A DNA stretch of 64,000 bases from JAUWKC01 sp035529895 (GCA_035529895.1 DATKVV010000089.1:18104-82103); one strand, 5' to 3'; shown: positions 17,354-26,149, numbered from the stretch's first letter. Notes: generated from the letters alone by a model not told the origin. Made by a program: numbers and translations.

Positions 17354-18919
17354 TTACGTTTTGGCCGTCCTGGTCAGATTCAGCCAATCCACGCCCACCT
17401 TTTTGAGGGCGTAGCCAACCTCTTTGAGGTAGTTGCCGTATGAGACCATCCAGTGGAAGCCTCTGGTTTCGGCGTTGAGCTGCTCGCAGTCGCCGTTAAT
17501 CCGCACATCTATCTGCGACCGGCAGATGTCGAAAAACGGGTTGTCGATGATTTCCGCTTCGAACCCCAGCCAGCGTTTGCTGGCAAAGTCGGGGTCAATC
17601 ACGGTAATCTTCTGTCCGAGTTTCATCTCGACCTTGGGGGCGGCCCCGTAATCGGATTCGAAGTGCGTGAGGATTTTTGCGGGTTCCGAGTGTTTGCCGT
17701 CCATCTTTCTGGGGGCGGTGCAGTGAGCCAAGGTAACCACGCCATCATGCGGGTAGGTCGGGTCGTTTAGAAACACGGGCCTGCCTGAAATGTAGTGCAG
17801 CAGAATCCCCGACGGAATGACCACAAAATCGGATTCGCAGTGCGCCGTGTAGCCGGTGTCGTTCAGGACGCTGAGCGGCAGACAGGCCGTCGTCTCTGAA
17901 ATCGGCATAATAGTGCCCATGCAGTGGTTGATGGTAATCGCGTCGGTATCGGCCTGGGCCATCAGGCTTTTGAAAACCTCGTTGAGAACGAAGGCATTGT
18001 TGACGAACTCTTTGTCGGTCCGCAGGGCCGTCCGGCCCTTTTTGAGATATTGGGCGGCCTGGTCTTTGCAGCGTTTTACCAGCGCCGTATCCTGGCGGGC
18101 CTTGCGGATAATCTCGGCAAGAGCGGGATACTCAACGGTGTGGATTTCCATTTTCCACAGGGTTCGGGCGATTTCGGGTGCGTTTTTGCCGCCCTTGCCC
18201 CAGCCGGCGGGGCCGCCTACGGCAACGATTTTCTTGCCGAGGGTGTTTTTTAACCCATGAAGCGCGCGCAGCCGCCACAGAAGCTCATCCGGCCTGTCCA
18301 CGACAACATCCTGATAATCCACGCCGGGCTGACCAGACTCATCCACGGTTTTGCGCAGGTAGCGGTTATGCGCCACTTCGTACCAGAGGTAAACGGGCCC
18401 GGATTTGTGGCGCACAAAGACAATGGTCCACTTCTGGGGATTAGTAAGGGCCTCGAGCACCTTTGTTCCGGAATTGGCGGCGTACATAAGCAGAACATCG
18501 TGCGGGCCTTTGGCCACCCCGGCGGCCTGTTCGGCGTCATCAAGAGTAATCAGCGGCAGGAACTCGAGGCCAAATTCGGCCTGGGAAGAGAGGCTTTCGA
18601 GCTCTCTGCCGATTCGCTGCTTCTCGTCGTCAATGTCTTTTTGTGTGTGGAATCCACCCCACGGGCGCCAACTGGTCTGGTTTTTTCGGCTATGAAGCCT
18701 ACAGGCCAGGACCGGCTGGACCTTCAAAGGGGCCGGCGGTTTGGGCTGGTCGTCCGTTTCGCCCGCGTGAGCCAACGCACCCGGGAGCGAGGTCATCGCC
18801 AATCCTCCCGCAGCGAGGCCCACACCGGCCATGAATTCGCGGCGAGTCAGCCCGCGACATGTTTTCGACGTGCAACAAGCGCACGTCCTGAAACTGGAAT
18901 GTTCGTATTTGATGGTCAT
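17354..18919 (-). CDS. Tat-exported L-fucose/arabinose-isomerase-like protein
   Basis: A 521-residue protein. A GGAGG eight bases upstream fixes the ATG at 18919. The unusual N-region (about 23 residues, containing CACC and a further Cys) precedes a Tat signal, LTRREFMAGVGLAAGGLA. The body resembles the FucI/AraA sugar-isomerase fold: TINHCMGTIMPISETTACL with LNDTGYTAHCESDF (metal-site Glu/Asp region), then GRPVFLNDPTY and TLAHCTAPRKM. Cytoplasmic isomerases normally lack export signals, so the exported version probably acts on or senses periplasmic sugar or has lost catalysis. Monocistronic by spacing. Confidence 0.6.
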   Translation of the reverse strand: MTIKYEHSSFRTCACCTSKTCRGLTRREFMAGVGLAAGGLAMTSLPGALAHAGETDDQPKPPAPLKVQPVLACRLHSRKNQTSWRPWGGFHTQKDIDDEKQRIGRELESLSSQAEFGLEFLPLITLDDAEQAAGVAKGPHDVLLMYAANSGTKVLEALTNPQKWTIVFVRHKSGPVYLWYEVAHNRYLRKTVDESGQPGVDYQDVVVDRPDELLWRLRALHGLKNTLGKKIVAVGGPAGWGKGGKNAPEIARTLWKMEIHTVEYPALAEIIRKARQDTALVKRCKDQAAQYLKKGRTALRTDKEFVNNAFVLNEVFKSLMAQADTDAITINHCMGTIMPISETTACLPLSVLNDTGYTAHCESDFVVIPSGILLHYISGRPVFLNDPTYPHDGVVTLAHCTAPRKMDGKHSEPAKILTHFESDYGAAPKVEMKLGQKITVIDPDFASKRWLGFEAEIIDNPFFDICRSQIDVRINGDCEQLNAETRGFHWMVSYGNYLKEVGYALKKVGVDWLNLTRTAKT

Positions 18920-19279
18920 TTTCAGTTGCCTCCAATCGCAAACACACGAATCGGATGTTTAGATACCGACGGTTACGCTCCTGCTGCAAATAACAATAGC
19001 CCTTTTACCAGCAGCGAATGTGGTTGTCAAGCCGAGCCCATTGGCCACCCTATGCTCCGGCACGATAACATTGGACGAAGCTTTGCGAACATTCAGGGTC
19101 AGAACGGATATTCTTTGTTCGGCGGCTTGTCAGAAGTAGGGGATTAAGACAAACTCATAGAGCCTTTTAACGCCCGGCAGATTTTTATACGGTATCAGGA
19201 GTATTGACGAAGTGTTGCGGCGGATTTATGGTATAATGGCAAAAGCAGGAGTGCAAACAGAGACTTTGCAGGTGGTTGT
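18920..19279. other. Divergent intergenic region upstream of rpoN
   Basis: The 360 bases between the divergent isomerase-like gene and rpoN contain no gene. The only clear signal is the rpoN extended -10 element at 19229-19237. Confidence 0.6.
19229..19237 (+). promoter_or_regulatory. Extended -10 promoter for rpoN
   Basis: TGGTATAAT is a perfect extended -10 element (TG-N-TATAAT), ending 42 bases before the rpoN ATG. TTGACG at 19204-19209 lies too far (22-base spacer) to be an ideal -35, so the extended -10 may carry recognition. Confidence 0.6.
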
Positions 19280-20752
19280 ATGAAGCTGGAGATGAGAGAG
19301 CAAATGCGGCTGGAGCAAAGAATGACTCTTGCTCCGCGCATGATTCAATCGATGGAGATTCTGCAACTGCCGATCCTTGCACTTCAGGAGAGAATAGAAC
19401 AAGAGCTTAACAGCAATCCTGTTCTGGAAATCGAGGAGACGTCCGCCGGCGAAGAGGCGGCGCCTGTCGAAGAGCAACCTGCCGATGATGCGCGCGAAAA
19501 GGCGCTGGTTGTCGGTACCGACAATAACAAGGTCAAGGATTTCGCGCGTCTTGAGAGTCTGGACGATGAGTTTAGGGACTATATGGGGCAGGCGGGTCCT
19601 TTCCGGCCCCGTGCTCAGAGTTATGAGCCTGACAGCAAGCTGCAGGCCCTGAAGAATACGGCGGCGCCGTCTCTGTCGCTGCACGAGTACCTCAGCGAGC
19701 AGTGGGGATTGGTCGAGGCCGATGAGGCGGTGAAAAAGGCCGGCAGCAGGATTATCGATTATATCGACGAGCGAGGGTATCTGTCGGTCAGACTGGAACA
19801 GCTCCATAACAAGGACAGGGCCGATTTCACGCTCGGCGATTTGAAGAAGGCGCTCGAGCTTGTGCAGAAGCTGGAGCCTGCGGGGGTCGGCGCACGCGAC
19901 CTGAAGGAATGTCTGCTCATCCAGATGGCCCAGAGCGGCGAGGATATGAGTTTTGAAAGCCGCCTTATCGCCGAACATATGCATGAACTGCTGGAGAACC
20001 GTCTGCCGGAGATTGCCAGGAAAATGGATTGCACCATGGACCAGATAAATCGGGCCATTGAGCGCATGAGCAAGCTCGACACCTCGCCGGGCCTGCAGAT
20101 AGGCGAGCATCGAAACCACCCTGTCACCGCGGATGTGATTGTGGAGCAGTTGGATGATTCATCCGGCTTTTCGGTCCGTCTGGCCGATTCCGACCTGCCG
20201 CGACTGCGAATAAACAGCTCGTACGCGAAGATGTCGAAAGACGCGCGTGTCGGTGAAAAAACGAGGAAGTTTCTGCAAAACAGTGTGCGCTCGGCTCAGT
20301 GGATAATGGATGCGATAGAGCAGCGGAAGAACACATTGCTGAAGGTGGCCAAGGTGGTAGTCAAGTATCAGAAGGAGTTTTTCGAAAAGGGGCAGCTTTA
20401 CCTTCGGCCGCTGCCGATGTCCAAAGTCGCCAACGATGTTGGCGTGCATCTGGCTACGGTTTCGAGGGCGGTTGCGGGAAAATACGTCCAATGCCCGTGG
20501 GGAATACTGCCTCTGCGCAAATTTTTTGCCGGCGGGTTGGAGGACGACGCCGGCAAGGCACATAGCTGGGAGGCAGTAAGGGCCGAGCTGCAGCGGATTA
20601 TCGATGCCGAGGACAAAGCCCGGCCTTTAAGCGACGACCAGATTCGCAAGAAACTGGCCGAACTTGGCATCAAGAACCTCGCCCGCCGGACCGTCGCAAA
20701 ATACCGCAAGGTCTTGAACATCCCCGCCGCCAGGTTTAGAAAGAAATATTAA
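19280..20752 (+). CDS. rpoN: RNA polymerase sigma-54 factor
   Basis: A 490-residue sigma-54. Region I is the Gln/Leu-rich activator-contact segment (MIQSMEILQLPILALQERIE, about 28-47), region II is acidic (about 50-110), followed by the core-binding domain, the helix-turn-helix segment (VGVHLATVSRAVAGKYVQCP) and the RpoN box ARRTVAKYRK (about 473-482). All diagnostic parts are present and length is normal. It directs transcription from -24/-12 promoters with enhancer-binding proteins. It converges with the CPBP protease gene, leaving two bases between stops. The usual downstream neighbours (hpf, ptsN) are absent. Confidence 0.97.
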   Translation: MKLEMREQMRLEQRMTLAPRMIQSMEILQLPILALQERIEQELNSNPVLEIEETSAGEEAAPVEEQPADDAREKALVVGTDNNKVKDFARLESLDDEFRDYMGQAGPFRPRAQSYEPDSKLQALKNTAAPSLSLHEYLSEQWGLVEADEAVKKAGSRIIDYIDERGYLSVRLEQLHNKDRADFTLGDLKKALELVQKLEPAGVGARDLKECLLIQMAQSGEDMSFESRLIAEHMHELLENRLPEIARKMDCTMDQINRAIERMSKLDTSPGLQIGEHRNHPVTADVIVEQLDDSSGFSVRLADSDLPRLRINSSYAKMSKDARVGEKTRKFLQNSVRSAQWIMDAIEQRKNTLLKVAKVVVKYQKEFFEKGQLYLRPLPMSKVANDVGVHLATVSRAVAGKYVQCPWGILPLRKFFAGGLEDDAGKAHSWEAVRAELQRIIDAEDKARPLSDDQIRKKLAELGIKNLARRTVAKYRKVLNIPAARFRKKY

Positions 20753-20754
20753 GC

Positions 20755-21642
20755 TTACTCCGGCGTATTCGGGGTCTGAAGGGGCTCGGAGACCGGCGGC
20801 AGGGCCTTAAGATTACCCCAGTTGCCTTTCCACAGAAAAACAATACCCAGTACGATAAGCAGTGCAACCGACCACAGTCCGCTCACAGGACCCGACCCAA
20901 CCGTGGTTTGAATCGAGTCTCGAACGCCATCGTAAGCGGCGTGGTATACGGTAGCTACGGCGAGGCTGCCCGTCCTGGTCCAAATGTATGCAAAAACAAC
21001 GCCGTGCAGCATGGCCGGAATGGCGCCGACGAGGACGACAGTTATTACTGCCGCCGTCACTGTAGCGCCGGCCGGCAGTCCTTTCTCTGCCGCAAGGATG
21101 AGCCCGCTGTGAACGGCTACCCCAGCCAGCACCGGCAGGTGCCACGCCCACCAGACAAATGAATGTATGATTACGGCCTTACGCGGCGTGTACCGACGGG
21201 CAAGATGCGGCAGCATATACCCGCGCCAGCCAAATTCCTCCCCGAAACCGGGTATAAGGGTGACGAATATCAGTACGAATATCCAAATAATCTGCGTTCC
21301 GGTCAGGCCGGTGGGCAAGGTTAGTGTACCTGCGGCCAGGTCAACTATTGTGGGGACCGCCCACAGCAGGAGTGCAAGCCCAATGACGGCCGCGTAGTGC
21401 TTCGGCCTGCCCCAGCGCCAGCCGGCGCCGGCAAAGCCGTCCCGAAACACGTACCGGCCGGCGATGTACGTGCCCGCCGTGACCATACACATCGACGTCG
21501 CGTGCAGAATATAGCGAGGCAATAATTCTGTCCCCCATATCGCAGCGACAATCAGGAGCGGCCAGGACAAAGCGAAGACAATCAGGATATAGAGCCACAA
21601 TGAAAATGGCCGGTGGGTTGAATCAACGCTTTCGTTGCTCAT
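20755..21642 (-). CDS. CPBP-family intramembrane metalloprotease
   Basis: A 295-residue polytopic membrane protein of the CAAX/bacteriocin-processing (Abi) family. Hallmarks: GEEFGWRGYMLP with the EExxxR motif (about 138-143), the second motif in HSFVWWAWHLP and the third in YHAAYDG. About eight hydrophobic segments. Family members are membrane proteases in signalling, peptide maturation or self-protection. Its ATG overlaps the stop codon of the upstream small gene by four bases (ATGA), indicating translational coupling. Confidence 0.88.
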   Translation of the reverse strand: MSNESVDSTHRPFSLWLYILIVFALSWPLLIVAAIWGTELLPRYILHATSMCMVTAGTYIAGRYVFRDGFAGAGWRWGRPKHYAAVIGLALLLWAVPTIVDLAAGTLTLPTGLTGTQIIWIFVLIFVTLIPGFGEEFGWRGYMLPHLARRYTPRKAVIIHSFVWWAWHLPVLAGVAVHSGLILAAEKGLPAGATVTAAVITVVLVGAIPAMLHGVVFAYIWTRTGSLAVATVYHAAYDGVRDSIQTTVGSGPVSGLWSVALLIVLGIVFLWKGNWGNLKALPPVSEPLQTPNTPE

Positions 21643-21911
21643 TTCTGGACCTCACTTGTCTGTCGGCAGCAATCGGCCGGTATCGTGTAATTTCCGGCCG
21701 GGGAGTCGCCGGGCTCTTTATGAAGCAGCGCGGTCCGATACAATTCTTCGGCGCTGGGCTTTGGCCGGTCTTGCTGTGTCTGTTGTGCCTGTGCTCGGGC
21801 GGGGGAGTCGGTCTTGGTGGCCTGCTGCCGGGACCGAAAAACCGCCGGTAAGATAACCGCCGACAAGACAACGAACCCGACACCCGCTGTTTTCCACCAG
21901 TACGTTTTCAT
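21639..21911 (-). CDS. Small membrane-anchored protein of unknown function
   Basis: A 90-residue protein from the ATG at 21911, preceded by GGAG; upstream in-frame Met codons are possible but lack a signal. Residues 1-25 (MKTYWWKTAGVGFVVLSAVI) form an N-terminal membrane anchor. The remainder is hydrophilic, Gln/Thr-rich, then SAEELYRTALLHKEPGD, ending with a Cys pair. The stop overlaps the start of the CPBP protease gene, so they are co-translated; it might be a substrate, partner or regulator of that protease (inference). No family recognised. Confidence 0.65.
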   Translation of the reverse strand: MKTYWWKTAGVGFVVLSAVILPAVFRSRQQATKTDSPARAQAQQTQQDRPKPSAEELYRTALLHKEPGDSPAGNYTIPADCCRQTSEVQK

Positions 21912-22075
21912 AATCATTCTCCAATCCTTCCTTGCCAACACAAACGAGAACCCACTTTTTCGAAGAGCCCCACGCCACCTCTTCATTCATCCCGCTTTAG
22001 GAACAGCTATTCGTAACGGCACCCTAGTTTCCGTTATCTCCATATTGACCAGTGATCAGTTCATCTTTTCTTGAT

Positions 22076-22311
22076 TTAAGGGACACTCACTAGGACGTCC
22101 ATGGCTTTTCTTAATACCTGCACGTCGATACTCGGGTTGAAGTTGAGACCTGAAATCATAGGGATCCTGAAAAACAGCATATGATCTTGGCACGATAAGT
22201 AGGTACCCTTCACTGCCTGTTGGATTTGCCTAAGAAGGTGCTTTGCGGGTGTGTCCAACTGTGCAACCAAATCCGTCTCCCTATAGTCACACATATCTCT
22301 CCGTTCTACAC
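22076..22311 (-). pseudogene. 3' part of the membrane-protein gene split by the IS element
   Basis: Encodes the C-terminal about 77 residues (GVERRDMCDYRETDLVAQLD through MDVLVSVP and a TAA). It is separated from its 5' part (23673-24327) by the IS. Counting the duplicated CTAG once, the two parts join in frame into 891 bases, 296 codons plus stop. The internal ATG at 22294 with GGAGAG just upstream could allow expression of a 72-residue stub. No domain recognised in this soluble tail. Confidence 0.8.
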
Positions 22312-22315
22312 CTAG
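22312..22315. repeat. Target-site duplication CTAG, left copy
   Basis: CTAG directly abuts the left inverted repeat; the matching copy is at 23673-23676. Using it as a 4-bp duplication makes the interrupted gene continuous in frame, which supports the assignment. Confidence 0.85.
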
Positions 22316-23672
22316 CAGGCTGCTAAAAAACTCCTCTTGACAGGCATGTTATAATGTCGACAAGGAATAATAATGAAACTGTCATGGAGGACTAAAACAT
22401 GCGTGGCAAAGTCGATAACCAGCAAACGATGTTCGTTATGATCAACGTGGAAAGCCGGATCGCCAAAGATCATCCCCTGCGAGCCGTCAAGAGGCGTTGC
22501 GACAAAATCCTGGCCGGAATGCGAAAGGACTTTAACGCCGCCTATAGTCGCATCGGCAGGCCCAGCATTCCTCCGGAACAAGTTCTCAAGGCTCTTTTGG
22601 TTCAGGCATTGTATTCGATTCGCAGCGAGATCCAGTTAATGCAGGCAATCGAGTTCAATCTGCTGTATCGCTGGTTTTTGGACTTGCCCGGTGATGCCGA
22701 GGTTTGGACGCCGGAGACTTTCAGTATGAATAGGCAGCGTTTTTCCGAACATGATCTTATTCGCAAATTTTTTGACCAGATTATTCGCGATGCCGTTGCT
22801 GAAGAGCTGGTCAGCAGCGATCATTTCACTGCTGACGGCACTTTGATTCGTTCTTGGGCGAGCTTAAAGAGTATCAAACCCAGAGATGAGCTTGGCCGGG
22901 GTGATAACAATGTTGATGACAAGGGCAATCCCGATGTAAGCTGGCACGGCCAGAAACGCAGCAATGCCACCCATGTCTCAAGTACGGACCCGGAAGCTTT
23001 ACTGGCCCGCAAAGGCAAAGGCAAGGAGGCCCATTTATGTCACAGTGGCCACGTGCTGATGGAGAACCGTTATGGATTGTGTATAGATGTTGCGGTCGAT
23101 GCCGCCGATGGCAGAGCCGAGAGAGGTTGCGTCAAAAAGATGCTCAGGCGAGTTCGCCGCCGCCACAAGCTCAAGCCTAAGACGTTAGGCTTGGATGGCG
23201 GATATGACGATGGCAACTTTCTGGTGGAATTAGAAGAACAAAGAATAGTGCCCCATGTTCCTCTTAAAAACGAGCATATCGTTGCCACTGATGCTGCTGG
23301 TCAGGCCCGGCGGCGAGCCAAGGGACGCAAGGTTACTAAGGGTTATCAGATTAGTCAGCGTGTTCGCAAGAGAGTGGAGGAGATTATTGGGTGGCTCAAG
23401 ACGGTCGGGGGCCTGGCTCGGGCAAGGTTTGTGGGCCGCTGGAAGATCGATCAGCAGATGTTGATAGCGGCGTCGGCGTATAATCTGTTGCGAATAGTGC
23501 GTTTGGAGATGGCGACATAGACAAGTTCTGCGGCAGAGAGGAAACTGAGCGAAAAAAAGGTTCAAAGAAAAACTGAAAAACGGGCAAATACGAGTAGTGG
23601 CCACACGCTTTTCCCGAAACAGTATGAGAAAAAGAGAACAGACTTTCAAAATCCGCTTTTTTTAGCAGCCGG
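22316..23672. mobile_element. IS5-family-like insertion sequence, 1357 bp
   Basis: Terminal inverted repeats are CAGGCTGCTAAAAAA (22316-22330) and the complement of CCGGCTGCTAAAAAA (23658-23672), one mismatch in 15. The element is flanked by CTAG direct repeats and encodes one DDE transposase on the plus strand. A 4-bp CTAG-like duplication is the known target preference of the IS5 group. It is inserted antisense into a membrane-protein gene, and the structure appears intact, so it may be recent and mobile. Confidence 0.9.
22399..23520 (+). CDS. IS5-family-like DDE transposase
   Basis: A 373-residue transposase. The N-terminal IS5-type domain is visible (DHPLRAVKRRCDKIL, then RIGRPSIPPEQVLKALLVQA). 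Catalytic residues are the first Asp in HFTADGTLIRSWAS, the second in LGLDGGYDDGN, and Glu in RVRKRVEEIIGWLKTVGG. Full-length, no frameshift. It could equally be placed in the related IS1182-type group; the target duplication favours IS5. Confidence 0.92.
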   Translation: MRGKVDNQQTMFVMINVESRIAKDHPLRAVKRRCDKILAGMRKDFNAAYSRIGRPSIPPEQVLKALLVQALYSIRSEIQLMQAIEFNLLYRWFLDLPGDAEVWTPETFSMNRQRFSEHDLIRKFFDQIIRDAVAEELVSSDHFTADGTLIRSWASLKSIKPRDELGRGDNNVDDKGNPDVSWHGQKRSNATHVSSTDPEALLARKGKGKEAHLCHSGHVLMENRYGLCIDVAVDAADGRAERGCVKKMLRRVRRRHKLKPKTLGLDGGYDDGNFLVELEEQRIVPHVPLKNEHIVATDAAGQARRRAKGRKVTKGYQISQRVRKRVEEIIGWLKTVGGLARARFVGRWKIDQQMLIAASAYNLLRIVRLEMAT

Positions 23673-24327
23673 CTAGGAGAAAGCAAGGAAATTGGCCAAC
23701 GCCACTGCGGCGGCCAGCATTTTCACCGACAAATCTTACAGGATGCCCCTTGTAGTCTATTGTGACTTCGGCCCAGACGCCCGCCCATCTTCTGTTCCCA
23801 AATTTGAGTGTGTTCAGGGTTGCTTCATTACATCCGAGTTGTTTAGCAAGACTGACATATGCGGTCTGAGTGATACGGTCTTTTTCGTAGCCATACATAA
23901 CCATAGTCGCTATCAATAGGGTCAAAGTAGTAAAAAAGAAGAATATGCCGATGAGCAAAACGGATTTAGGAGGATTCCCTCCAAAGGCTGTAGGGATTAC
24001 TTGATACAATATTGGAGGGATCAGTACCATAAGCCCAAATAGAAGAATGAGTCTTAATGCGTAAATATTCTTGTATTCAATCGCTGAACGGTTACGCCAA
24101 AGCGTGTTGCGGATCTTGTTCTCTTTCCTAGTATAAATGATCGCGATCGTTATCAACAGTCCGGCCCATATCAGCAAAGAGGTTAGGCGGGCAATGCGCA
24201 AAACTGCAGACACAGTTCCACCGTAAACGCTGGGAATAAGGGCATAAAACACCACGCAACATAGTACCAGAATGGTGAGCAGAACAAGTAGGGTGAGGAC
24301 GTATATGTTCCTGTGGGATTTTTGCAT
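23673..24327 (-). pseudogene. 5' part of the membrane-protein gene split by the IS element
   Basis: From ATG 24327 it encodes four membrane segments (for example VLTLLVLLTILVLCCVVFYA and LIGIFFFFTTLTLLIATMVM) and part of a soluble domain (WAGVWAEVTIDYKGHPVRFV). The present frame runs into the IS and ends there as FLLAGC. The restored protein would be 296 residues. It begins 30 bases after the stop of the RHS tip gene, in the position normally held by an immunity gene, although no immunity family was recognised. Confidence 0.8.
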
Positions 24328-24357
24328 TTGGCCATGCCCTTTTGAGCTACGAACGAC

Positions 24358-25290
24358 CTATTTTATTTCGTCATAACCAGACAGCCACGGCTCATCAATC
24401 AAATGCCATTCGGAGGTACCCGTCGGCTGCGCGGACCTTCCTGCAAACTTGCCAGCTTCAAAGCTTATGACGCTTGCCGCGCTTATGGCCGCATCCTTGA
24501 AGAGAGCCTGCGCGTGTTTTCCTGTAACCGAGGTTCCCAAGGTCGCTGGCCATCTTCCGCGAACATGACTTATGAAGTTAATCCTGCCTTGGACACCACC
24601 CATTAGCCCACCAGCTGCCATACTTCCCAAAGCCTCATAAGATGACCATTCTTTGGCTTCGCCCCATGCTTCTTCTCCACCAACGTAGGTAATTGCCTGA
24701 GAGGTCCCAACTTCAGTGGTGTATCCAGCAAGGGCGCTACCCGAGCCGACAGCCACAGAACCAGCTATTCCAGCTCCAGCTATCAAGCTTGAACCCAGCG
24801 ATAATCCAGCAAGGCCGCCTGTAACGGTCCCACCTGCAGTGGCCCCAAGAAACTTACTCCAACTCCAGTCGCCTTCGTGAAAAAGGGCATAAGAAGCGCC
24901 TCCAACGACCGCCCCGACACCAGCGCCTATTCCGCCCGCCAAGAGATTCACAGCTCGTCCGTCGCTGTCTATATAATTCAGGGGGTTATTATAAACATAC
25001 GTATAAAGATTAACCCCATCAGCATATCCGATCGGGTCCGTTTGCAGGAATCTTCCGAGCGTCGGCGAATAATATCTTGCTCTATAGTAATAGAGGTTTG
25101 TTTCGGTGTCAAATCTTCTTGCGGTGAAGAAATAGGGATTTGCGAGCAGGCTTACGGCCAGGGGCTTGCCGCCGACATCGCGGATAAGGACCGCGCCGTA
25201 GACATCGTAGGTGTATTGCTCGGCGGTATTTCCGGCCGAATCTGTCAGGGCGACGACGCCGCCGGGGCCGGGATTTCCGACGGAAGTCAT
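24358..25290 (-). CDS. RHS-repeat core C-terminal fragment with variable tip
   Basis: A 310-residue frame holding the end of an RHS/YD-repeat protein: NTAEQYTYDVYGAVL, FDTETNLYYYRARYYSPTLG, then RFLQTDPIGYADGVNLYTYV and NNPLNYIDSDG, the conserved core boundary. The variable C-terminal tip (about 118-310) is Gly/Ala-rich (LLAGGIGAGVGAVVGGASYA) and ends with a soluble segment. Full RHS proteins are secreted or delivered toxins of over 1000 residues; the N-terminal repeats are absent, so this is an orphan tip or remnant. Upstream DNA reads in another frame and belongs to a different gene. Confidence 0.7.
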   Translation of the reverse strand: MTSVGNPGPGGVVALTDSAGNTAEQYTYDVYGAVLIRDVGGKPLAVSLLANPYFFTARRFDTETNLYYYRARYYSPTLGRFLQTDPIGYADGVNLYTYVYNNPLNYIDSDGRAVNLLAGGIGAGVGAVVGGASYALFHEGDWSWSKFLGATAGGTVTGGLAGLSLGSSLIAGAGIAGSVAVGSGSALAGYTTEVGTSQAITYVGGEEAWGEAKEWSSYEALGSMAAGGLMGGVQGRINFISHVRGRWPATLGTSVTGKHAQALFKDAAISAASVISFEAGKFAGRSAQPTGTSEWHLIDEPWLSGYDEIK

Positions 25291-25537
25291 ATCGCGTGTC
25301 TGCCCTTGCCTTCGCAGGGGAAAAGTTGTGCGTATCGTTTATTGAGAATATGTCGGCCTGCATACGCTCAAAGCCCGGACGGTCAGTAGAGGCGCCTGAA
25401 AGCTTATCCTGATACCAACGGGGGCGAATAAAGAGATTTCCGAGAAATAGTTGTACGATATTATCTATTCTCGCAAGATCGGTGACTGTTTCTGGATCGA
25501 TATTAACGGCGGCGAAAAATGGAATGTTATTTCTCAT
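25291..25537 (-). pseudogene. 5' fragment of a third gene in the XRE operon, fused into the RHS tip
   Basis: An ATG at 25537 overlaps the stop of the upstream membrane-protein gene by four bases (ATGA) and opens a frame reading MRNNIPFFAAVNIDPETVTD, then NIVQLFLGNLFIRPRWYQDK. After about 80 codons the frame enters the RHS region, where it becomes an implausible Arg-rich shadow. This suggests a coupled third gene truncated by a rearrangement that brought in the RHS tip. No family recognised. Confidence 0.45.
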
Positions 25538-25947
25538 TTCTCGTCTTCGATTCCTTCTTTTCGCTTCCAGCGCCGATTCAGAAAGTAGGCTATTCCAATG
25601 ACCAGTCCCATCGCGGGTAAAAAGCCGATCAGCAACGCGCCCACATCGACGACGGAATGTATTCGGCCCTTGATGAAGAACAACGTGAAAATACCGATGC
25701 ATCCGCCGATGCAGATGGCCAACCATCTTGTCTTGAAACCGGGGTCAAAGACGCCTTTGCTTGCGAATGCGATGAATCCGTAGAGCGAGACGATGAAAAA
25801 GATGGCGATAAAGTCCCAGAAATCCCGGGGGTGCTGCTTGAGAATCAGCAACCGGTAATTAAGGGAAATCAAGGTCAATACGTACCAGATAAAAAATACT
25901 CTTCTTGCAATATGGTTGATGGTGGTCTCAATGCGTTCATCCTTCAT
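25534..25947 (-). CDS. Small polytopic membrane protein in an XRE-regulated operon
   Basis: A 137-residue protein with four hydrophobic segments (FFIWYVLTLISLNYRLLIL, DFIAIFFIVSLYGFIAF, LAICIGGCIGIFTLFFI, GALLIGFLPAMGLVIGIAYF) and a basic/acidic tail. Pairing of such a protein with a YozG-type XRE regulator is a common arrangement (DUF3796/DUF6773-like small membrane proteins), though the exact family was not verified. Its start overlaps the end of the regulator gene by 11 bases. Confidence 0.75.
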   Translation of the reverse strand: MKDERIETTINHIARRVFFIWYVLTLISLNYRLLILKQHPRDFWDFIAIFFIVSLYGFIAFASKGVFDPGFKTRWLAICIGGCIGIFTLFFIKGRIHSVVDVGALLIGFLPAMGLVIGIAYFLNRRWKRKEGIEDEK

Positions 25948-26149
25948 GTTCGGATTCCTCCCAGAATAGGTCGTTTAGGGTTTTGTCGAGCGCCTTGGCG
26001 ATGGCAACGCATAGATACAAGGTGGGATTGTACCCGCCGTTTTCGATGAGGCCGATGGTCTGGCGTGTGACGCCCACTTTTTCCGCGAGTTCGGCCTGGG
26101 TGAGATTGTGCTCCACTCGAGCCAGCTTTAACTTGATTCTTGGATTCAC
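25937..26149 (-). CDS. XRE-family HTH transcriptional regulator
   Basis: A 70-residue single-domain Cro/CI-type regulator. The GTG at 26149 is chosen because AAGGAG lies seven bases upstream; an in-frame ATG at 26167 would include that site within the coding region. Sequence: RIKLKLARVEHNLTQAELAE, then KVGVTRQTIGLIENGGYNPT, typical of the short YozG-like regulators (about 65-70 residues). It heads a minus-strand operon with a small membrane protein and likely controls itself through the 16-bp direct repeats in its leader. Confidence 0.88.
   Translation of the reverse strand: MNPRIKLKLARVEHNLTQAELAEKVGVTRQTIGLIENGGYNPTLYLCVAIAKALDKTLNDLFWEESEHEG

Noticed and set aside
22337..22355. TTGACA and TATAAT inside the left end of the IS
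   Set aside because: The spacer is only 7 bases, too short for a sigma-70 promoter.
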